Below are positions 35,907 to 44,836 of a stretch of 64,000 nt of DNA, in pieces. The stretch lies in assembly GCF_052115485.1 (NCBI RefSeq), contig NZ_JBFRGU010000005.1:310001-374000 (forward strand), written 5' to 3'. The notes below the pieces were generated by a model. The model searched no databases. It was not told where the DNA came from and saw nothing but the letters and a program-made list of their open reading frames with translations. Both the position numbers and the translations under genes were made by a program. Position 1 is the first letter of the stretch. Every line of letters starts with the position of its first letter. The DNA comes from Microvirga sp052115485. GTDB lineage: Bacteria > Pseudomonadota > Alphaproteobacteria > Rhizobiales > Beijerinckiaceae.

Positions 35907-36829
35907 AAGCACCGTTTCGAAAGCGCGCGATGAAGGTGTTGCGTGTCGCGTGGGTTCTGCTCGCCGTCGGCTTCGTCGTCCATTTCGTCGGTACGCGGTG
36001 GGCAACCGTTCTCGAGTTGGCGCAGGCGCTGAAGCTCTGGCAACCCATTGCCGCTCTTCTACTCATCGTTGCCGGCAAGACCGTCTATGCCGAAATCGTC
36101 CGCCTGACTCTGACGGCGGTCGGCGCCAGCATTGGCTTTCGGGACGCGCTTTACGCCTACAATGTCTCGCAGCTTGGGAAATATATCCCGGGGTCCATCT
36201 GGCAGTTTGTGGGCCGGTACGAAATCTACCGCCGCCACGGCGTCGATTCGGCCCGGATCGTCCAGGTGATGATTCTGGAAAACGGCCTGATGCTTGGAAC
36301 CGCATTTCTGGTCGGTCTCGGGGCGGTGCCTTCCTTTGCCGATCTCGCGCTGGAATTTCTGACCCGCAACGGGGTCGTCATCGTCGGTGCTATTTCAATT
36401 CTTGCGGCTGCCGGCGTGGCGGTCGTGTTGAAGTGGCGTCGCCGTGTCGGGCAGCTCTTGGAAACATTCTGGAAGAACCGCGCGCTGGTCTGGAAAGTCG
36501 CGGCGCTTTTCGTCCTGATGTGGTGCCTTCTCGGGCTTTCCGTGGTGGCGCTTTTCGCGGGCTACGCCGATATCTCGCCGGCTTTTACCATCTCGCTGTT
36601 CAGTCTGAGCTACATGGTCGGCTTCGTGGCTATTTTCGCGCCGGCAGGGATTGGCGTGCGAGACGTGATGTTCACCATCGGCCTGACGGGCCTCGTCGAG
36701 CCGCAGGTCGCGCTTCTCATCACCATCGGTCACCGCTTGATCTATATCGTGGCCGATCTCGCGTGCGGCTTCTACGCGTGGGCGACATCTTCGCAAGGGA
36801 GCGCCTTACCTCGAGCCCAGGCCGACTAA
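35903..36829 (+). CDS. Flippase-like / LPG-synthase transmembrane family protein
   Basis: 308 residues, about seven to eight membrane helices, belonging to the lysylphosphatidylglycerol synthetase TM/UPF0104-like group: YNVSQLGKYIPGSIWQFVGRYEIYRRHG is the conserved cytoplasmic segment, and FAPAGIGVRDVMFTIGL is the second signature. Such proteins accompany glycan clusters and may move or anchor lipid-linked intermediates. ATG 35903 overlaps the pyruvyl-transferase stop by four bases, completing a coupled three-gene operon. Function is inferred from family and context only. Confidence 0.8.
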   Translation: MKAPFRKRAMKVLRVAWVLLAVGFVVHFVGTRWATVLELAQALKLWQPIAALLLIVAGKTVYAEIVRLTLTAVGASIGFRDALYAYNVSQLGKYIPGSIWQFVGRYEIYRRHGVDSARIVQVMILENGLMLGTAFLVGLGAVPSFADLALEFLTRNGVVIVGAISILAAAGVAVVLKWRRRVGQLLETFWKNRALVWKVAALFVLMWCLLGLSVVALFAGYADISPAFTISLFSLSYMVGFVAIFAPAGIGVRDVMFTIGLTGLVEPQVALLITIGHRLIYIVADLACGFYAWATSSQGSALPRAQAD

Positions 36830-36868
36830 AATCGGTTCGCGCCTCGATGAAACGCGGGTCAGATTTTA
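36827..36868. terminator. Inverted repeat spanning both stop codons of convergent genes
   Basis: TAAAATC (36827-36833) and GATTTTA (36862-36868) are perfect inverted arms, each containing the TAA of one of two convergent genes, with GC-rich partly complementary sequence between. This could be a bidirectional terminator; the inner pairing is imperfect. Confidence 0.35.
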
Positions 36869-37879
36869 GGCTTCTGACTCCGCATATTCCTTGCGCGGAA
36901 CCGGTTTCCTCTTCTCCCGATCATGCTTCGGAGCCGGCTCACTGGAGCCGGGCGTCCGTTTGAGGGTGAAGCGGATATCCTCCAGAAGCTTCCTGTTGGC
37001 GGCCAGAAGATCGGCCAGGAACGCGACGAGAATGGTCTGAAAACCCATGCCCAACAGGATCGAGGCGAGGATCAGGGATTGGATGTGTCCGTCGCCGCGA
37101 TCGAAAAGGTAGTAATAGACAAAGCGCAGCCCGAGCAGGACGCCCAGAGCGAACATGACGCTGCCCAGGGTGCCGAAGAAGCGGAACGGCCGATAGATCA
37201 CGAAGATCCGGATCATCGTCATGATCGACCGTTGAATATAGGACGGAATGCTCTTGAGCAGCCGCGACGGACGCAGATCTTCGTTGACGCGAACAGGAAC
37301 CGAGACGATGGCCATGTTCTTCTGTCCGGCCTGAATGATGGTCTCAAGTGTATAGGTATAATCGCTGAACACGATCAGACGTTGCGCGGTCGCGCGGCTC
37401 ATGGCGCGGAAACCGCTCGGCGCGTCCGGGATTTCGGTGCGGCTGACGAGACGGACGACCCAGCTTCCGAGCTTTTGGAGAAGTTTTTTGGCCGGCGAGA
37501 AGTGCTCGATGGTGTCGATAGGGCGCGCGCCGACGACGATATCAGCGCGCCGTTCGAGGATCGGCGCGACGAGGGCAGGAATGTCGGCGGCGTTGTACTG
37601 GTTGTCGGCATCCGTATTGACGATGACGTCGGCGCCCCGCTCGAGGCAGGCCTCGAGGCCGGTCATGAACCCGCGCGCAAGACCCTGGTTGCGAGTGTGG
37701 CGGACGACGTGGTCGACGCCGTTTTCCTTCGCGATCCGGACCGTGTCGTCCACGCTGCCGTCATCGATCACGAGCCATTCGACCACATCGAAGCCCGGCA
37801 CGTGCCGGGGCAACGCCGCCAGGGCGATGGCAAGAGTTCCGGCTTCGTTGTAGCAGGGAATTTGTATGATCAGTTTCAC
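36866..37879 (-). CDS. Family 2 glycosyltransferase with C-terminal membrane helices
   Basis: 337 residues. GT-A domain: LIIQIPCYNEAGTLAIAL, WLVIDDGSVDDTV, VNTDADNQYNAADIPAL (DxD), GFRAMSRATAQRL. Two hydrophobic helices follow (about 235-262 and 271-295), then a charged tail rich in Lys and Arg. It resembles polyprenyl-phosphate mannose or glucose synthases. It is convergent with the flippase-like gene and transcribed alone. The exact donor and acceptor cannot be told. Confidence 0.87.
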   Translation of the reverse strand: MKLIIQIPCYNEAGTLAIALAALPRHVPGFDVVEWLVIDDGSVDDTVRIAKENGVDHVVRHTRNQGLARGFMTGLEACLERGADVIVNTDADNQYNAADIPALVAPILERRADIVVGARPIDTIEHFSPAKKLLQKLGSWVVRLVSRTEIPDAPSGFRAMSRATAQRLIVFSDYTYTLETIIQAGQKNMAIVSVPVRVNEDLRPSRLLKSIPSYIQRSIMTMIRIFVIYRPFRFFGTLGSVMFALGVLLGLRFVYYYLFDRGDGHIQSLILASILLGMGFQTILVAFLADLLAANRKLLEDIRFTLKRTPGSSEPAPKHDREKRKPVPRKEYAESEA

Positions 37880-38229
37880 GATCTGGGCCCCGACAGCAAT
37901 TTATTGAATAAGGAAAAGGCAAAAGGTGTCGCTGGTTGAGCGACCGTAATTATCGGAACGCGGGCATCGCCGCCGAAGAACTCGCTGGTTCATCGGCCTG
38001 CGGCCCAATGTTCCATTGTTAACAGTCGCGTAATCCCAGAAGCCCTACGGGTCAACCCTTTCCGCCGGTACGCCGCCCCGTGCGGGTGGTGGGAGAGAGT
38101 CGAAGGCGCCGGATTTTCTTGCAACGCTTAGGACCTACCGTTATACCAAAGCCCACCGATATCGCTTAGCCAACAACGACTTTTTTGCCAATAACGCGGC
38201 GATTTTTTTGATATTGATGCGGTGGGGCA
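37880..38229. other. 350-base intergenic region
   Basis: Separates divergent genes. I see no open frame with a convincing start. The right-hand 80 bases are AT-rich (CGACTTTTTTGCC, GCGATTTTTTTGAT), unlike the surroundings, and probably hold the promoter of the membrane-protein gene at 38230; GGTGGGG serves as a weak ribosome-binding site. Confidence 0.4.
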
Positions 38230-40332
38230 ATGCAAGAGCGAATCGTCAGTTCGACTATTTCTAAAAATCCAGTCCGTTTTTACGTACTCGTATTTTTGGC
38301 GAATATTTTCGCCATAGCCTTTTCACTTAATACGACTTTCAATTTCACTCAATTCGATCAACATGATCCCTCGTCGTACATCTCTCATGCTTTTACTATC
38401 GGGATCGATTTCGATCTCGATTACTCGAATGAGCTTTCGTTCCTGATCGGAGGCGACATCAACGCGGCGCGGACGTCACCGACGCAGCCTGTCGGCCCCG
38501 GCATCGTCGCCAGCCCCTTCGTCGCCGCCTTTTCGATCATCGACCGGATTCAGGGGCATCCGGTCCTGCAGGACCGCACGCAATATCTCGGGTCCTGGTC
38601 GTATTTCGGCATCGAATTCGCCGCGCTGTTCTACTTTCTTCTCGGGATCGCCCTGTATCAGCGGGCGCTTCGGGCTTGGCTCCACCCCGCCCTCGTCGCG
38701 CTGATCTGCTTTTCCGTCGGCCTTTTACCGTACGTGGCGAATTTCTTCACGATGGGGCATGCGTTCGAGTTCTTCACGCTTGCCTTGTTCGTCTACGCCG
38801 TCAGTCGCCTCTACGATCCGGTCAGCTCTTATCGACGCATCATCCTGCTGCTTCTCGTCGTGATGTCCGCGACCCTGATCATCATGATCCGGTGGGTGAA
38901 CTGGGGTTATCTGTCTCTGCCCTTGCTGATCCAGTTGAGCCGCTATCTGACGGGCGATGGCCGAATGTTCAACAAGGCGGCGCTTAGAACGACACTATCG
39001 ATCTATCTCGCCATCGGTGTGTCGCTTCTTCTCGTCTCGCTGTTCTATGCCGTCAATTTCGGCATGTGGTGGCCGAAGATCGAATATTTTTACTCCAATG
39101 CCCGCCACCGCGATGTGTCCACGACGGATTTGTTACTGCGCATGCCGCAACTCCTCAAGAACATTCCGAGCCTTTTGCTATCGAGCGAATTCGGCCTTCT
39201 TTATTCCTATCCGATCTTCCCCATCGCCGGCATCGCGGCTTTGTTTCTCTGGTTCCGCAATGTCCGGCAGAGGCCGCTTCCGTGGACCGGTTGGTTCCTG
39301 AGCTTCTGCTGGTGCATTGCGCTTCCTCTCGCGATCGTTCTGATGTGGCAGACCACGGCCAGCGGCTATGGGTATCGTTACCTCCTTCCTGCTCTCCCCG
39401 CGCTGCTCGTGGCGTTCGCCGTTTTCGCGAACACGGAGAAGATCGAGATCCTTCAGGGGCGTGATGGGACCTGGGCGCGGGGTGCGGTTGCGATGACGAT
39501 GGGTTTTTTCATCGCTCTCGCCGTCATCTCGATTTTCGCGCAGTCGAGCTTCAACAAGATTCCCGGAACCTTTCTGAAGCCTCAGATCAATGTTTTCGGC
39601 GTCGAGCACGGAAGCAGCGGGCGGGGTTATATGGATGCGGTGTTCGGCGCCATCTTCAGCCCTGCCGCCTGGCTCGACCTCTTGCGGCAATCGCTTTTCC
39701 ACGCCGTCGCGCGCACCACCACCGCGACGCGAGCCAATCCGCAGCTTCTGACGCAGCTGAAGATCATTCTCCTCGTTCTTCCGACCCTCGGGGCGATTTT
39801 CAGCCTCGCGGCCTGCCTCGACGACAAGCGGAAGGTTTGGCGCATATCGTTGGTGGCGTTGATTGCGCTACTCCCGCTTTATGCGCTCGTCACCGCTCTC
39901 CAGACCCATCGCCGAACCTTCACGCGGTTCGAATTCGGCATTCCCGCGGCGGCATATTTCGTCGGAAAGGGTTTCAGTCTGGAGCAACCCGGCGTGCCCC
40001 TCTCATGGGTTCTCGCCAATCCGGCCGAGCTTCATGGATTGATGCCAAGAAGCGGATCCGTCGAGATCAAGGGCCGGCTCTACAATCCGCATCCGGGGCA
40101 GATGATCGAGATTGCCGTCAACGGTCGCGTGGTCGGGGCTTGGAAACTCGAGGTCGGCTATTCAGAGCCTTCGCTCACGGTCGCCCTGCAACCGGACGAG
40201 AGCGGCAACGACGCCGTCGTGCAGTTCCGCGTCGGTACCATTGCCGCAGTCGCGGGCAGCGGAGACGACACGAAGCGCGGAATCATGTTCGAATGGCTCG
40301 CTATCGAGCCGGCGCAGGCCGCGCGGTCATAG
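38230..40332 (+). CDS. Large polytopic membrane protein, possible GT-C glycosyltransferase, with C-terminal beta domain
   Basis: 700 residues, about 11-13 membrane helices, then a soluble C-terminal part (about 590-700). The first outer loop contains QFDQHDPSSYISHA, an acidic motif placed as in GT-C enzymes that use lipid-phosphate sugars. The C-terminal module (SVEIKGRLYNPHPGQ, IAVNGRVVGAWKLE) is beta-rich and resembles the tail of the GT4-GT2 fusion in this locus. The opening 60 codons are AT-richer than the rest. I cannot assign a donor; a polymerase role is an alternative. It is followed by a short leader frame and a second membrane protein. Confidence 0.6.
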   Translation: MQERIVSSTISKNPVRFYVLVFLANIFAIAFSLNTTFNFTQFDQHDPSSYISHAFTIGIDFDLDYSNELSFLIGGDINAARTSPTQPVGPGIVASPFVAAFSIIDRIQGHPVLQDRTQYLGSWSYFGIEFAALFYFLLGIALYQRALRAWLHPALVALICFSVGLLPYVANFFTMGHAFEFFTLALFVYAVSRLYDPVSSYRRIILLLLVVMSATLIIMIRWVNWGYLSLPLLIQLSRYLTGDGRMFNKAALRTTLSIYLAIGVSLLLVSLFYAVNFGMWWPKIEYFYSNARHRDVSTTDLLLRMPQLLKNIPSLLLSSEFGLLYSYPIFPIAGIAALFLWFRNVRQRPLPWTGWFLSFCWCIALPLAIVLMWQTTASGYGYRYLLPALPALLVAFAVFANTEKIEILQGRDGTWARGAVAMTMGFFIALAVISIFAQSSFNKIPGTFLKPQINVFGVEHGSSGRGYMDAVFGAIFSPAAWLDLLRQSLFHAVARTTTATRANPQLLTQLKIILLVLPTLGAIFSLAACLDDKRKVWRISLVALIALLPLYALVTALQTHRRTFTRFEFGIPAAAYFVGKGFSLEQPGVPLSWVLANPAELHGLMPRSGSVEIKGRLYNPHPGQMIEIAVNGRVVGAWKLEVGYSEPSLTVALQPDESGNDAVVQFRVGTIAAVAGSGDDTKRGIMFEWLAIEPAQAARS

Positions 40333-40343
40333 GAGCGGGGGAT

Positions 40344-40376
40344 ATGACCAACGGCGGGCGGCGGGTGCGCAAATGA
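40344..40376 (+). CDS. Possible ten-residue leader peptide
   Basis: ATG 40344 starts MTNGGRRVRK and stops at 40374-40376, overlapping the ATG at 40373 of the next gene. AGGAG (40331-40335) is well placed for this start, while the next gene has none of its own. A translational-coupling leader is the simplest reading. Unconfirmed. Confidence 0.35.
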   Translation: MTNGGRRVRK

Positions 40377-41944
40377 TGACGGTTTATTCGATTCTTGGTG
40401 CATTGCTCGTCTGGCTGCTTGTCGATTGCATTCTTCAATCGACCTTTAGCCCGGAGCGGAAATTCAACCTGCGGGATTTTGCCCTGTTGCTCGCAGGTTA
40501 TGCGATTGTTTTCGCATTGGTGCTGCTGTTCAAGATCGGCGCGGCCGGAACGATCGGGCTCGTCTCCTTCCTGTATTTACTGTGGTTGGTTCTGCTTTTG
40601 GTGAGAGCCGATGGATCGACGCGGCTTCTCTACGTCGCTTGTCTTGCGGGTGCGGCATTCACGATCCTCGGAATCCATGTCTTCCAGTCGGAAACGGAAA
40701 TAGCACTGCGCAACACGCCCTGGGCGGCGCTTGTATGGTCCGGGTCGGATCAGCTGTTCTACGCCATGGAAAGCGTGAACCTCCTGGAGGGTACGACGAA
40801 GGGCATCCAGTATGCGCCGGGCTACTCGTTCTTCCTACTGCCGAATGCGGGGCTTTTGCGTGTGAGCGCGCCCGATCTCGGTGTCGCCTTCGCCAATCAT
40901 CTGAACTTGAGCCTTCTCGGCTTTCATCTCGTCATCTTGTTGCCGGCGTCGTTCATGCTCGCGTCCCGCGCGGTGCTGACCTTGCTAGAGCATGATCAGC
41001 ACAAGTGGAAACCGGTTGTTCGCCCGGATCATGCGGAATCAAACAACCTAGAGCCTGATCATGTTTCAAAGAGACATGATCAGGCTCTAGGAACGACGAG
41101 TCGAGCACGATGGTTCGGCTATCTCGGCGTTCCTCTTGTCCTCGCGCTTTTGTTTGTTCTCTACGTCGTCCAGACGCCGGGCTGGATGGCGGACCGGAAT
41201 GCGATCCTCGGTTCGCGACGGTTGGTCGGGCTCGTTTTTGGGCCGGAAATTCTGTCTCTTCTGATTTTCACATTCTTCACGGCCATTGCGGTGCAAGGCG
41301 CCGCCTTGACGAAACACCGCGCGATCCTGTTGGGAGCACTGGCCGGTTTCGCCATCATCGTGAGCGAGAGAAACGTCGCCTTCGCCGGTCCGATTTTTCT
41401 CGTGGCGATGTTGAACACGCGTCCGCGAAACCTGAAGAACATCGTCGCGACAATGGCCTGTTTCGGTGCGTCGGCGGCGGTGCTGCTCAGCGCCTATCCG
41501 CTCTACACCAAACTGGTGTTCGGCCAATTCTTCATGTCGACGCGAAATCTTTATTGGGAAGGCGCCAAGCGCGGAGATTTCTGGCTGAAAATGCTGCCCG
41601 ATTTGTATCCCTCCCTGAAGCTCGACACGGCACCCCGCATGTCGCTCCACTATCTGCCGGATAACTTTGCACGCCTGATGGAGGGATATGGCCCGGCGAT
41701 GATCGTCTTCGCTCTGGCGCTTCTCGTGCCGTGGTTTCGCTGGCCGTGGAATTCTCCCTCACGAGAGGGCCGCATCGGTCTCGCGGTCCTTCTGTCGGGA
41801 ACGGCTTTCATCACGCTCCTGATCGGCGTGACCTACGTCAATCCCATGGTGACTTTCCGCTACTACGGAATTCTGATTCCTGCTTTCGTGATCGCCGTCT
41901 TTGCGGCATTGACGGATCTGAAGCGGGAAACCGCGATGGGCTAG
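40373..41944 (+). CDS. Polytopic membrane protein, possible GT-C glycosyltransferase or polymerase, carrying an in-frame repeat
   Basis: 523 residues, about ten membrane helices. An early outer loop has WSGSDQLFYAMESVNLL and IQYAPGYSFFLLP, reminiscent of GT-C enzymes. A hydrophilic segment EHDQHKWKPVVRPDHAES to HDQALGTTS (about residues 206-240) is encoded entirely by a copy of a dispersed non-coding repeat (40985-41090) that stays open in this frame; it falls in a loop between hydrophobic segments. ATG 40373 (or 40376) is reached by coupling from the preceding leader frame. The gene ends convergently four bases inside the next gene. Function unknown. Confidence 0.6.
   Translation: MMTVYSILGALLVWLLVDCILQSTFSPERKFNLRDFALLLAGYAIVFALVLLFKIGAAGTIGLVSFLYLLWLVLLLVRADGSTRLLYVACLAGAAFTILGIHVFQSETEIALRNTPWAALVWSGSDQLFYAMESVNLLEGTTKGIQYAPGYSFFLLPNAGLLRVSAPDLGVAFANHLNLSLLGFHLVILLPASFMLASRAVLTLLEHDQHKWKPVVRPDHAESNNLEPDHVSKRHDQALGTTSRARWFGYLGVPLVLALLFVLYVVQTPGWMADRNAILGSRRLVGLVFGPEILSLLIFTFFTAIAVQGAALTKHRAILLGALAGFAIIVSERNVAFAGPIFLVAMLNTRPRNLKNIVATMACFGASAAVLLSAYPLYTKLVFGQFFMSTRNLYWEGAKRGDFWLKMLPDLYPSLKLDTAPRMSLHYLPDNFARLMEGYGPAMIVFALALLVPWFRWPWNSPSREGRIGLAVLLSGTAFITLLIGVTYVNPMVTFRYYGILIPAFVIAVFAALTDLKRETAMG
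40985..41090 (+). repeat. Dispersed gatcatg repeat, intragenic copy
   Basis: About 106 bases from CTAGAGCATGATCAG to GGCTCTAG. The distal part is a perfect 17-bp stem, CTAGAGCCTGATCATGT (41048-41064) with its complement (41074-41090), and a 9-base loop. The proximal part contains ACAAGTGGAAACCGG and GTTCGCCCGGATCATGC, which recur almost unchanged, reverse-complemented, at 53482-53586. Confidence 0.92.
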
Positions 41945-42798
41945 GTTTTCCACCAGGAGCGCAGATGAAGGCGCGTTCTCGGAACCAGCGCAAAGGATCG
42001 CAGCAGTTCTGCGATCATGCCCAGCGGCTTGCCGTCGTTTCGCAAGGCGACCGCACGCTCCACATGGAGCCAGGCGCGTAAGCGACGCAAGAGTCGCGGC
42101 GTAACGCCTGGGTTCGAGTTCGCCGCGAATTTCTGTTCGATGATCGCGGCGGATTGAAACACGTTGCGCGGATTCGCCCGTCGACCGATGCCGATGATGC
42201 AGCCGATCAGAGGCGCGGTACGGAGCTTGCCGCCGGCGAGCGCGAAGCGCAAAAACCAGTCGAGATCTTCAAGCCGGCGGAGGGCCGGATCGAACGGCCC
42301 GACGATATCGAAAGCGCGCTTTGGAATAAGCACCGTCGCGCCCGGGCTGAACCAGCACCCGCTGGCAAAATCGCTCGGGTCGGCACTCTCCATGGGAACA
42401 CGCGTATAGCTTTTCCCGGTGCTCTCGTCGTTTGCCTGCCATCCGCAGCTCACCGCCGTCAGATCGTCGTTCTCCGGCAGAAGAACCTGCTGCGCCGCGA
42501 GTTTTCCGGGCAGGAAGACGTCATCGGAATCGAGAAAGGCGATGAGGGTCGAACGCGCTTCCTCCACGCCGACCATGCGCGCCCCTGCTGCGCCCCGGTT
42601 TTTGTCGAGGCGAACGATGCGAATGCGGGGATCGTCGATACAAAGCGCTTCATGTGTCACCGGCAGGGCGGAAGCATCGTCGACGATGACGATTTCATCC
42701 GGCGGCCGCGTCTGGTCCAAGGCGGATCGAACCGCCTTGCGCAAAGCATCGGGGCGATTGTGGACGGGGATGACGACGCTGATCGTCGGCCGGGCCAT
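41941..42798 (-). CDS. Family 2 glycosyltransferase
   Basis: 285 residues. GT-A enzyme: TISVVIPVHNRPDALRKAV, IVIVDDASALP, the metal-binding LIAFLDSDDVFLPGKL, and LEDLDWFLRFALAGG with the ED catalytic pair. No membrane helices, so a cytoplasmic, membrane-associated transferase. ATG 42798 follows the fcl stop by two bases, so it is co-transcribed with GDP-fucose synthase; an in-frame start at 42885 lies inside fcl. Donor and acceptor unknown. Confidence 0.86.
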   Translation of the reverse strand: MARPTISVVIPVHNRPDALRKAVRSALDQTRPPDEIVIVDDASALPVTHEALCIDDPRIRIVRLDKNRGAAGARMVGVEEARSTLIAFLDSDDVFLPGKLAAQQVLLPENDDLTAVSCGWQANDESTGKSYTRVPMESADPSDFASGCWFSPGATVLIPKRAFDIVGPFDPALRRLEDLDWFLRFALAGGKLRTAPLIGCIIGIGRRANPRNVFQSAAIIEQKFAANSNPGVTPRLLRRLRAWLHVERAVALRNDGKPLGMIAELLRSFALVPRTRLHLRSWWKT

Positions 42799-42800
42799 GA

Positions 42801-43748
42801 TCAGTCGCGGAAGTCGGCCTGATGGGCCAGAAACCACTCGTAATAGCCCTTGAGACCCTCTCGCAATTCGATCTTCGGGCGCCACCCGAGCGCATTGATG
42901 CGGCCTGTGTCGAGAAGTTTGCGGGGAGTACCGTCGGGCTTCGTTGTGTCGAACACGAGATCGCCCTTGAAGCCGACCGTGTCCTTGATCAGGCGAGCCA
43001 CGTCACCGATGGCGATATCCTCGCCCCAGCCCACATTGAGCGGAACCTCGCCGCTGTAGTGGCGCAAGAGATAGACGCAGGCATCGGCCATGTCGTCCAC
43101 ATGCAGGAATTCCCGCAAGGGCGTGCCGGTGCCCCACACGGTCATGCTCGGCGCGTTCGCAGTCTTGGCCTCATGCGCCTTGCGCAAGAGCGCCGGCAGC
43201 ACATGCGACGTGGAGAGATTGAAATTGTCGTTGGGCCCGTAAAGATTGGTGGGCTGGCAGGAAATGTAGTCCCGCCCATGCTGCTTTCGGTAGGCTTGGC
43301 ACAACTTGATGCCGGAGATCTTCGCCAGCGCATACCATTCGTTCGTGGGTTCGAGCGGGCCGGTGAGGAGCGAATCCTCGTTGATGGGTTGCGGCGCGAG
43401 GCGCGGATAGATGCAGGACGAGCCGAGGAAGAGAAGTTTCTCTACATCCATACGATGAGAAGCCTCGATGAGGTTCGAAGCGATCATCAGGTTTTCATAG
43501 ATGAAATCGGCCGGCTGCGTGTTGTTGGCATGAATGCCGCCGACCTTGGCGGCAGCGATGATCACCACGTCCGGGCGCTCGCGCTCCATGAAGGCGCGCA
43601 CGCTCGCCTGATCGCGCAGATCCACATCTTTGCGGCCGGCGGTGAGGGACGGGATGTTATCCTGCGCAAGGCGCCGGACGATAGCCGAGCCGACCATGCC
43701 GTTGTGACCCGTCACGAAGATTTTCTTGCCATCGAGATTGAGGGTCAT
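42801..43748 (-). CDS. fcl: GDP-L-fucose synthase
   Basis: 315 residues. Converts GDP-4-keto-6-deoxymannose, made by Gmd, to GDP-L-fucose using NADPH (epimerase then reductase). Short-chain dehydrogenase features: KIFVTGHNGMVGSAIVRRL, the family-specific FLGSSCIYP, the YALAKISG catalytic Tyr-Lys pair, and the fucose-synthase stretches ISCQPTNLYGPNDNF and HVLPALL. ATG 43748 is preceded in frame by a GTG at 43751; the ATG is used. It stands with a glycosyltransferase gene two bases behind, and gmd lies 5 kb upstream on the same strand. Confidence 0.95.
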   Translation of the reverse strand: MTLNLDGKKIFVTGHNGMVGSAIVRRLAQDNIPSLTAGRKDVDLRDQASVRAFMERERPDVVIIAAAKVGGIHANNTQPADFIYENLMIASNLIEASHRMDVEKLLFLGSSCIYPRLAPQPINEDSLLTGPLEPTNEWYALAKISGIKLCQAYRKQHGRDYISCQPTNLYGPNDNFNLSTSHVLPALLRKAHEAKTANAPSMTVWGTGTPLREFLHVDDMADACVYLLRHYSGEVPLNVGWGEDIAIGDVARLIKDTVGFKGDLVFDTTKPDGTPRKLLDTGRINALGWRPKIELREGLKGYYEWFLAHQADFRD

Positions 43749-43825
43749 CACCGTCGTCCATCGTTGAAAGCAAACATTCAGAAACCAGAAAGCGGCCTCG
43801 TCACCGAGGCGCGTGCTCTCTTATC

Positions 43826-44695
43826 TCAATGCCGTGACAAGCTCCAAGCCTGCTTTTCGTTGTCGAACTCGCAGAAGGGCGCGGGGCTCAGAAGTCGCAG
43901 GCGACGTGCCAGAGGCCGCAGGCCGCGGGGCAGGGATCGGCGCAAGCCGACGGAGAAGGTCTGGGCGTAGGCGCCGCGCGGCCGGGACCCGTAATGATCG
44001 AGGGCCTGGGATGCCTCGCTCAGGTACTTGTTCCAATGGACGCGGCTCAATTGATTGGCGTGGCGGCGGAAGGCCCCGATCGGCGCGGAGATGGACCAGA
44101 GTTCGGCATGCTGGAAAAACCGCGCCCACAACTCGAAATCGGCCGCCAAACGATAGGAAAGGTCGAGGCCGCCTCCGGCCTTGTCCCAGAGAGAGCGCCG
44201 CCAGAACGTCGATTCCTGTTGCACCATGCTCAAGGAGCGGCCCTTCGAGAACCCGGGCAAATGCTCGCCCATCAGGAAGCTCTTTCGGGAAATGCCCCAG
44301 TGAATATTCTGCTCGACGAGGCGTCCACGTTCGTCGAGGAAACTGATGACACGGCTCGTGATCCACTCGATTTGCGGATGAGCCGAAAAAATCTCATCGA
44401 TCACTTTGAGGCTGTCGGGCATCAACGTGTCGCCCGCATTGATCCAGCCCATGATCTCGCCCGTGCTGAGCGCAAAACCCTTGTTCAGGGCGTCGTAGAG
44501 ACCGTTATCCGGCTCGCTGATCGCGCCGCTCAACCGATTGCGCCGCGCCGCGATGGCGTCTTGCGACCCATCCGAAGACCCGCCGTCGACAACGATGTAA
44601 TCCAGATCGCCGTGGTCGGCGGCGAGAACCGAATCCATGGTCTGCGCGAGAAAATCGCGGCAGTTCAGGTTGGGCGTGATAACCGAAATACGCAT
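43826..44695 (-). CDS. Family 2 glycosyltransferase, WcaA/WcaE-like
   Basis: 289 residues. RISVITPNLNCRDFLAQTM, YIVVDGGSSDGSQDAI, EPDNGLYDALNKGFALSTGEIMGWINAGDTLMP and an acceptor-loop AADFELWARFFQ. The 'DNGLYDALNKG...GDxL' wording is typical of capsule and colanic-acid GT2 enzymes. ATG 44695 is used; the preceding in-frame TTG at 44698 is ignored. 77 bases separate it from fcl. Specificity cannot be told. Confidence 0.85.
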   Translation of the reverse strand: MRISVITPNLNCRDFLAQTMDSVLAADHGDLDYIVVDGGSSDGSQDAIAARRNRLSGAISEPDNGLYDALNKGFALSTGEIMGWINAGDTLMPDSLKVIDEIFSAHPQIEWITSRVISFLDERGRLVEQNIHWGISRKSFLMGEHLPGFSKGRSLSMVQQESTFWRRSLWDKAGGGLDLSYRLAADFELWARFFQHAELWSISAPIGAFRRHANQLSRVHWNKYLSEASQALDHYGSRPRGAYAQTFSVGLRRSLPRGLRPLARRLRLLSPAPFCEFDNEKQAWSLSRH

Positions 44696-44836
44696 CAAAC
44701 GATCTAAGGCTCGCTCTGACTCGGAAGGTCAGCGGAAAAGACAACAAACGGCGTCCCGTGTCGGAAGCTGACGGAACCATAGCCCGTTTCCCACGTCCTG
44801 CAAGAGAGTTGCGTACCGGTCACATGATTCGTTATG

